64,000 nucleotides of DNA, taken from NCBI GenBank assembly GCA_963402885.1, contig OY727094.1, positions 35,528,501 through 35,592,500 on the forward strand. Direction: 5' to 3'. Positions 59,401 to 64,000 of the stretch are shown here, one piece after another (position 1 is the stretch's first letter; each line of letters opens with the position of its first letter). Under the pieces are notes generated by a model. That model ran no database searches. It saw nothing but the letters and a program-made list of their open reading frames with translations, and had not been told where the DNA came from. Origin of the DNA: Antedon bifida. Lineage: Eukaryota > Echinodermata > Crinoidea > Comatulida > Antedonidae. Both the position numbers and the translations under genes were made by a program.

Positions 59401-62400
59401 TAAATAACAAATTTATATTTCAACAGCTTAACACTGGAGTTTTGTTAAAGATGGTATATATTATCTACACAAGAACTGGTTCTATGACAAGGCAAAATGG
59501 TAAAAAAAGAACTACAGTCGGTGAAAAAGATAAACAAATACGGTTAGTGTCTATATCTATGTAATATATGTATGTTTTTAGTGGGAATCATTGAGGAAGT
59601 GCGTTCGGTAATGTTCTCTAAGGCTTGGTTTCCACTAGGACGAGATGCAAGTGAGTTGACCAATCACAATCCAAAGATTGGAAGGTCGTGACTGGTCAAA
59701 TTACTTGCTTGTGCTTGTGTTGCGGCCAATTTCAGAATGGAGTTAGTAGCGGTAGGCGTTCCAGTGAGCACGAAAAAGGTTCATTTTATGATAAAAGCAT
59801 CAGATTTGGCATACAAAATGTGAATAAACAAGAAATATTTATTACAAAAAACGCTGCTCAATATTTTAAAATTAATCATTGTTCTTTCTTCAGATATATT
59901 TATGATTAATTATTAAAAAGATGTCCTTTAATCGCAAAAATACATACAGATCAAAGATAGTTCTTTAATTATGAATCACATGCCCATTTAAAAATGGTCA
60001 GTTTTGAACTTTAATGTGCTGTGTGTGTGTGTGTGACCTCAACCTTAGGCATGCAACTGAATACCCTCTAGAGACAACGTGACTTCACAGTGGTACAAGT
60101 GTGAAATTATTCCCTTATTATATTGAATAATTTGACTTACTGAACTGAATTTTGTATATTTATCCAAATTTGATCAATCAATCAATCAAATCAATACAAA
60201 ACAATAATTCTTGCTACACTTTTCCATGCCAGTAAAGACAAGTCACACTTAGTGTGAACCAAGAACAAATTTCTCTCAAATCACTCTTTCAAACTAGTTT
60301 GACAAAACAAGTGTTATTTGTCCTAATTTCATTGTATTATACAATTATATTATGTTGGCGACGTCTGGGTACCAAATGCTTTATAGCGTTTAGCAGTTTA
60401 TATTAGAAATGAAATTACAAATTATTTTTTTTATTAACTACAGTGAATGAAATAAAATTTGTCCAAAAAAATTGATTATAAAAACAGTGTTAAGAAACCA
60501 ACAGAATTTGGATGTTCGATGTTTTCATAACAACCGAACCAAACAAGCATTCGCATGATCCTCGCCTTTTATTTCTTCGAAAAAGATTAATAAATATACA
60601 ATAGTTAGTTGTACCAAGGCAATCTATTGCTTTGTTTGTACATTTTAAAGTTTCCTTATATGGATAATGTTGTCAACAGATAGATTGCTATTTGTTTCAT
60701 TTTTCTTTTTAAATCCCGATATGTCGGGAAAGAATCAATTGAGTATTGTTCTTTGTTGTCAATTTGTTTTCTTCGAAAAAGAATGATAGAGTTGTTTGTA
60801 CACCACTTGAATTTCCTTATATGGATTTTAATTACCTCTTTCCCGCTATGTTGGGAAAAATCAATTAAGTGTTTATTGTTATTTTTTGAAAATGTTATTT
60901 TTATTATTTCTAAAAAATAGTTTACTTCATATAAGTCCTTGTAATACGATAATTTATAAACGTAAACATAATATAATCTAGAGTATCGAATTTGTTTCAT
61001 TTTTCTTTTTTCTCACTTCTATCACCAGAAAAAGACAATTTATATCAGTTTTTATTTATATAATATGATTACGAGTTGTATTATATTGTTGACTTGATAT
61101 TTTATATAGTTTTATATGCCTATGTTTTGAAATTGTATCCAGTTCTCTGCAATAACCATCAACCAATGTTGGCTGTCAGACTGAATATTGACTGATATCA
61201 ATAAATATTTATTTTGATATTTCTGGCCATTTTTGAAAAAAATGCAGATAATATTTTATTCTTGTTACTAATTATTCTACAGGCCTAAACTATTAAACAT
61301 CCAGCTAAGTAAAAACACTTTAAAATGTACAATAACCTGATATTTAGAAAACAAATCAGGCACTTTGAATAGTTGCCACACAAACTTATAATTATTTTCT
61401 TTTTATTTCATGTCATAGGATATGTCTATCAAATTTGGTGCTTTTATCACATTTTGAACAATTGGTTTTTGTATGTGCTTTAAACCAATATAAACAAATT
61501 GAAGAACATATTAATTTGTTCTTTTAATACAAATTGTGATTTTCTTTTATTAGAACTGCTGTGAAGGGTAGCCTATTGCTTCTACCTGTCTTGGGCATCT
61601 CCTGGATACTGGGTCCATTTGTTGATGGGGATAATTTGGTTGTCACATATTTGTTCGTTATCATAAACTCACTTCAAGGCGTGTTTATCTTCATTGCTTA
61701 CTGTGTGTGTGATAAAGATGTATGTATGATGCTTTTTAATTTGCCACAATGGCATTTGTGTCTAAATAATGTATAAGTAGTAATAATTATTATTGAACAT
61801 ATTTAAAGGGTTTTTCACACCTTTTCCGGCACGGTTCCGGTCTGGGGCCGGCATATTAATTCGAACGTCAATGTTTCATTTTCATGCAACTACGCGCATA
61901 ACGAGAGGCGCAGAGTCACGTGTCACGTGCCGGTCCGCCGGGCCGCCGGAACTGCGCCGAAACAGGTGTGAAAGACCCTTGAAACAGTATTACTACAACT
62001 TCATGATGAAACAAATGATAAGATCTCTAATAATTCACTTTTCTGTTGTTTTATCCAACAAACATCTATTTCATTTTTTATATTCCTTACCATTTTTGTT
62101 TATTATTTTGTACTGTATTGCTATGGAGGAAAATAAATGTCTTTTGAAATGAAATGAAAATACAGAAAGTCTTTATCAAGGATAACTCAAATACAAAACA
62201 CCTTTTTGGCTAAAGTAAAACATGTCAATTAATTTTTTATTCGTTATTTGATAAAAAGTATCTGAATTTTAAATGTTTTCGTCAATTTAATAAATACTGA
62301 CCATTAACTTAACTTACAGGTGAAAGAAGCTTACATCAAATTTAAAAAACGAAGATCATCGAAAAATCAAGTAAATGCCTCATTTGGTGAAACTGAGGTA

Positions 62401-62868
62401 AAAGTTGTAAAATGTGTACAATTTATATGTACTGTATGTTTTGCATTTGTCAAACAAACTGTAAAAATTACTGTTTAATCAGTCACATCAAGTTATCAGT
62501 TACATCCATTTAAAAAATAACTAAAGTTGACCAAAATATAGCTAAAAATGAATAAACAGAGGATGGAAACAACAATATTGTTTGTTAGCATTTAATTGAC
62601 CTCATTTTCCCTTTGCCCTACTGCTTGTGCTATTAATCTGAGGTAACCTATTTTCAGTGATTAACACTAAATGAATTAAAGATAACCAAAAAAATGTAAT
62701 AGTCTAGTTGAATTAAAACACATTTTGCAAATTCTAACAATAATTCACAATTCACTGCTTACATTTTACATCATGTAATTATTCTTAAATTAAAACAAAT
62801 TCTACTTTTTTTTTCAGACTGGAAATAGCAGCAGTCATTTCAAACTCACTACTACAAGTTTCATGTAA
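47425..62868 (+). CDS. Adhesion GPCR with two discoidin domains and a repeat-rich mucin-like stalk
   Basis: Cell-surface receptor, about 1879 aa. Exons, phase-checked: 47425-47488, 47745-48061, 48802-48928, 49504-49808, 50409-50553, 50873-51028, 51133-54203, 54614-54719, 55077-55181, 55734-55803, 55993-56122, 56315-56326, 56426-56554, 57715-57818, 57937-58042, 58752-58972, 59214-59274, 59427-59542, 61554-61719, 62320-62397, 62818-62868 (TAA). Order: signal peptide (LQLTLLGLFCVSIIL), discoidin 1 (about 22-169), discoidin 2 (170-319), linker, Ser/Thr-rich stalk (372-1395), GAIN/GPS (1396-1579), 7TM (about 1588-1830), basic tail ending TTSFM, a possible class I PDZ ligand. An in-frame ATG at 47248 would add 59 residues ahead of the signal sequence; I prefer 47425. 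The 12-nt exon is the least certain part. No named orthologue recognised. Confidence 0.85.
48130..48332 (+). repeat. G-rich 28-31-bp minisatellite, quadruplex-prone
   Basis: Seven or so copies of 'gagagagtggggcttgggga' plus 'ggg' lie in the intron inside the first discoidin domain. The + (transcribed-sense) strand has repeated runs of 3-7 G spaced by short loops. Confidence 0.92.
48483..48620. mobile_element. MITE-like fragment ('gtgtttccgcgcc...')
   Basis: 'ggccgtgtttccgcgcc' and 'ctgtggaaacggggttgaac' form imperfect inverted parts, with internal 'aattaaccgat' and 'ttatcagataaa' repeats. Family not recognised; limits uncertain. Confidence 0.35.
49504..50553 (+). other. Second discoidin (F5/8 type C) domain
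   Basis: Exons 49504-49808 and 50409-50553. LNSDTGWCGYNKSVIHVNF matches the conserved Trp-Cys strand; VTGIITQGAF and WVTGYHVYCRRPGGNWEHV follow; the domain closes at CLRFDLLGC. The exon split falls at the same place as in the first domain, suggesting duplication of a two-exon module. Confidence 0.82.
50631..50790. mobile_element. MITE family A copy in receptor intron
   Basis: Left 'ggttctgtctacactatcta' and right 'gtttgatagtgtagacagag' are inverted, with the 'gacatcatcatgtccatata' core, between discoidin 2 and the linker exon. Confidence 0.82.
51133..54203 (+). other. 3.07-kb exon encoding Ser/Thr-rich mucin-like stalk
   Basis: One uninterrupted exon gives residues 372-1395, rich in Thr, Ser, Asn, Asp and Glu with many possible O- and N-glycosylation sites. 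The first 256 codons are unique; the middle is the 38-residue repeat array; the last about 105 are unique again. It would hold the discoidin domains far from the membrane. The donor is ATT|GTAGGT at 54204; reading through would stop after a few codons. Confidence 0.85.
51903..53885 (+). repeat. 114-bp coding tandem repeat, 17 full units plus a partial
   Basis: The consensus 38-residue unit begins TNTDVISNERTPVTGDLTTT and ends QNTELLEFTSTDGEHAAE. The first unit is 39 residues and most diverged (TDVRIKEDTT). Units 6-7 and 8-9 are near-identical pairs marked by LLETTSNDGKQVP, so a 228-bp two-unit block was duplicated. Most changes are single codons, indicating recent homogenisation. Confidence 0.95.
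54240..54398. mobile_element. MITE family B copy directly after the stalk exon
   Basis: 'agcatggttcccactaaaga' to 'ctctagtaaaaaaactaagc', with the CAATCACAAGCGATAG / TGTCATTGGTCAGC interior, begins about 36 bp after the stalk exon donor and has TTA on both sides. Confidence 0.78.
55200..55372. mobile_element. MITE family B copy in receptor intron
   Basis: 'gctttccacttggatgaaac' and 'ttgcgcccaagtgggaacca' are inverted ends, with 'gtgattggtcaactaagttg' inside. It starts about 19 bp after the exon ending 55181. Confidence 0.72.
55383..55540. repeat. Direct repeats of 'ccctagcttacaaaggatgg' around a retroelement-like tail
   Basis: The 20-mer occurs three times (about 55384, 55422, 55511). Between the second and third is 'gattgattgaaatttatatt' with 'atactgggtaacctcttcag', which looks like a short interspersed element's end. 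Class uncertain. Confidence 0.6.
56673..57493. mobile_element. Large inverted repeat: two opposed copies of a 350-bp MITE
   Basis: 56673-57021 and 57141-57493 are near-perfect reverse complements separated by 119 bp. Each arm itself begins TTAAAGAT(G/A)TATTGTCCCC and ends with the complement, so each arm is a complete MITE. The spacer and arm edge hold a 47-bp direct repeat ('gacattc.acc.t.tgtttacg', 57036 and 57098). It lies in the intron between the GPS and first-helix exons. Confidence 0.9.
57582..57599 (+). repeat. Run of 18 cytosines
   Basis: An uninterrupted C run about 115 bp before the acceptor of the first transmembrane exon. Length is likely to be polymorphic or uncertain in sequencing. 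Confidence 0.9.
58105..58226. mobile_element. MITE family A copy, left end missing
   Basis: Core 'taacatcatcatgtctatat' and right end 'gtttgatagtgtagacagag' lie 63 bp after the helix 2 exon. Confidence 0.75.
59621..59745. mobile_element. MITE family B copy, right end eroded
   Basis: 'ggcttggtttccactaggac', 'gcaagtgagttgaccaatca' and 'gtgactggtcaaattacttg' match the family. It lies in the receptor intron after the exon ending 59542. Confidence 0.7.
59760..61553 (+). other. Long receptor intron before helix 6 exon
   Basis: AT-rich. An imperfect direct repeat is visible: 'cgaaaaagattaataaatat' / 'cgaaaaagaatgatagagtt' and 'tttccttatatggat' twice (about 60576-60870). Nothing coding is supported. 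Confidence 0.5.
61805..61980. mobile_element. GC-rich MITE in receptor intron
   Basis: 'aagggtttttcacacctttt' and 'caggtgtgaaagaccctt' are inverted ends of a 176-bp element with a GC-rich centre (gccggtccgccgggccgccg region). It lies just after the helix 6-7 exon. Family not recognised. Confidence 0.7.
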
Positions 62869-63242
62869 ACTGGAACGCAATCTGTGGTTGTTATTTCATC
62901 TGACATTACAGTTTCCTGTGATGGTTGAAGCTATAACTATATAACAGTCGCTTAATTATTAATTATTTATCTTAGCTTTGACAACACCTCTAGGGCAGTA
63001 TATTTTACCAGGTCCATGCGAATTTGTATAAAAGTACAGGCCTTGTTTTTTGAGAAATTGTAGGTGCATGGCATTGCAATGGCACTGCACTCCTCAATAC
63101 ATTCAGGGATGCTTTAGGTGTGCTGTTTGTATTTTGTTGTGTAGAAGTTTACCTAATTTAAGCGTGTTTTAAATTGCACTCCTTAAGTGTAGTTTAGGAG
63201 TGTGTGAGTGATCACATTCGCCCACCTCAAAGAACAGGCCTG

Positions 63243-63880
63243 AATGTACTGTATATATTGATATTAGCTACGTCAACACCTGTACGTATAGTATATTTCA
63301 CCATGGGGATTTGTATAATGTACTGTATATGATTGATATTAGCTACGTCAGCACCTGTACGTATAGTATATTTCACCATGCAGATTTGTATAATGTACTG
63401 TATATGATTGATATTAGCTCCGTCAACACCTGTACGTATAGTATATTTCACCATGGGGATTTGTATAATGTACTGTATATGATTGATATTAGCTACGTCA
63501 GCACCTGTATGTATAGTATATTTTACCATGGGGATTTGTATAATGTACTGTATATGATTGATATTAGCTCCGTCAACACCTGTACGTATAGTATATTTCA
63601 CCATGGGGATTTGTATAATGTACTGTATATGATTGATATTAGCTACGTCAGCACCTGTATGTATAGTATATTTCACCATGCAGATTTGTATAATGTACTG
63701 TAAATATTGATATTAGCTCATCAACATCTGTACGTATAGTATATTTCACCATGGGGATTTGTATAATGTACTGTATATGATTGATATTAGCTACGTCAAC
63801 ACCTGTACGTATAGTATATTTCACCATGCAGATTTGTATAATGTACTGTATATGATTGATATTATTATTAGCTACGTCAA
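63243..63880. repeat. 76-bp minisatellite x8 downstream of the receptor stop
   Basis: Copies contain 'gattgatattagctacgtca', 'acacctgtacgtatagtata' and 'tttcaccatggggatttgta'. Two alternating forms (ATGGGGAT with one neighbour, ATGCAGAT with another) suggest a higher-order unit. It may lie in the 3' UTR. Confidence 0.93.
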
Positions 63881-63923
63881 CATCTTTTATTTCATTATGT
63901 ATTTACTTGCTTGTGTTTGATAT

Positions 63924-63929
63924 AATAAA
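63924..63929 (+). terminator. Candidate receptor poly(A) signal AATAAA
   Basis: AATAAA followed by a T/G-rich stretch (about 63938-63957). If used, the 3' UTR is about 1.1 kb and includes the 76-bp array. No transcript end can be seen directly. Confidence 0.35.
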
Positions 63930-64000
63930 CAATATGATTGATGATAGTTTCGTTGTTTAATAACAAACTGTATATGATTAATGCTCATCTAGATTTCACT

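Larger units (their letters stand above)
57715..61719 (+). other. Seven-transmembrane domain exons (class B2 adhesion GPCR)
   Basis: Exons 57715-57818, 57937-58042, 58752-58972, 59214-59274, 59427-59542, 61554-61719. Helix 1 is IINVITSIGLSLSLASLVIT; helix 2 follows NNIHKHLIGNM; helix 3 has GLCKFTAVLLHFELQ..WMSAEAIYL with the disulfide Cys; loop 2 has CWL; helix 6 is LLLPVLGISWILGPF; helix 7 is LFVIINSLQGVFIFIAYC. These are hallmark adhesion-GPCR signatures, and all seven helices are present. Confidence 0.92.

Noticed and set aside
61793-62152. 119-codon open frame after the helix 6-7 exon
   Set aside because: It crosses a GC-rich MITE and intron sequence; the receptor exon ends at 61719 and continues at 62320 in phase.
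63227-63703. Open frames of 130-150 codons on both strands near the 3' end
   Set aside because: Both are translations of the 76-bp minisatellite, whose period plus a small drift keeps frames open. No domain and no flanking gene structure.

Overview
This is nuclear DNA from an animal. It holds three intron-rich genes, all on the + strand. Introns have standard GT-AG borders, and a window of AT-rich sequence separates the genes. The proteins are metazoan families, the sequence is dense with short terminal-inverted-repeat (MITE-like) elements and minisatellites, and the motif 'taggccta' recurs. I infer a marine invertebrate deuterostome, most likely an echinoderm, but the sequence alone does not prove the species.

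Layout. (1) 326-9707: the 3' part of a PLEKHM2 (SKIP) orthologue, the Arl8/kinesin-1 lysosome-positioning adaptor; its first exons lie before the window. (2) 9708-33195: about 23 kb with no convincing coding gene. It holds tandem arrays (10.2, 11.3-12.7, 15.2 and 20.7-21.6 kb), a degenerate Penelope-like fragment, one 616-bp element with 70-bp terminal inverted repeats, and many copies of two MITE families. (3) 33266-43981: a complete VWA5B-family gene (VIT plus von Willebrand A domains), 9 coding exons, about 1242 aa. A possible short alternative last exon lies near 46.3 kb. (4) 47425-62868: a complete adhesion G-protein-coupled receptor, assembled here from 22 exons to about 1879 aa. Its order is signal peptide, two discoidin (F5/8C) domains, a roughly 1000-aa Ser/Thr-rich stalk, GAIN/GPS region, seven membrane helices and a short basic tail. 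The stalk contains 17 tandem 38-residue repeats in one 3.07-kb exon.

All exon junctions listed were phase-checked by hand and give uninterrupted reading frames. The three genes share no evident pathway: PLEKHM2 acts on lysosome transport, VWA5B is poorly characterised, and the receptor is a cell-surface adhesion/signalling protein. The most novel content is the receptor's domain order and repeat stalk. Next come an altered metal-binding motif in VWA5B, the loss of the W-acidic kinesin-binding motifs in PLEKHM2, and large inverted repeats in introns and satellites.
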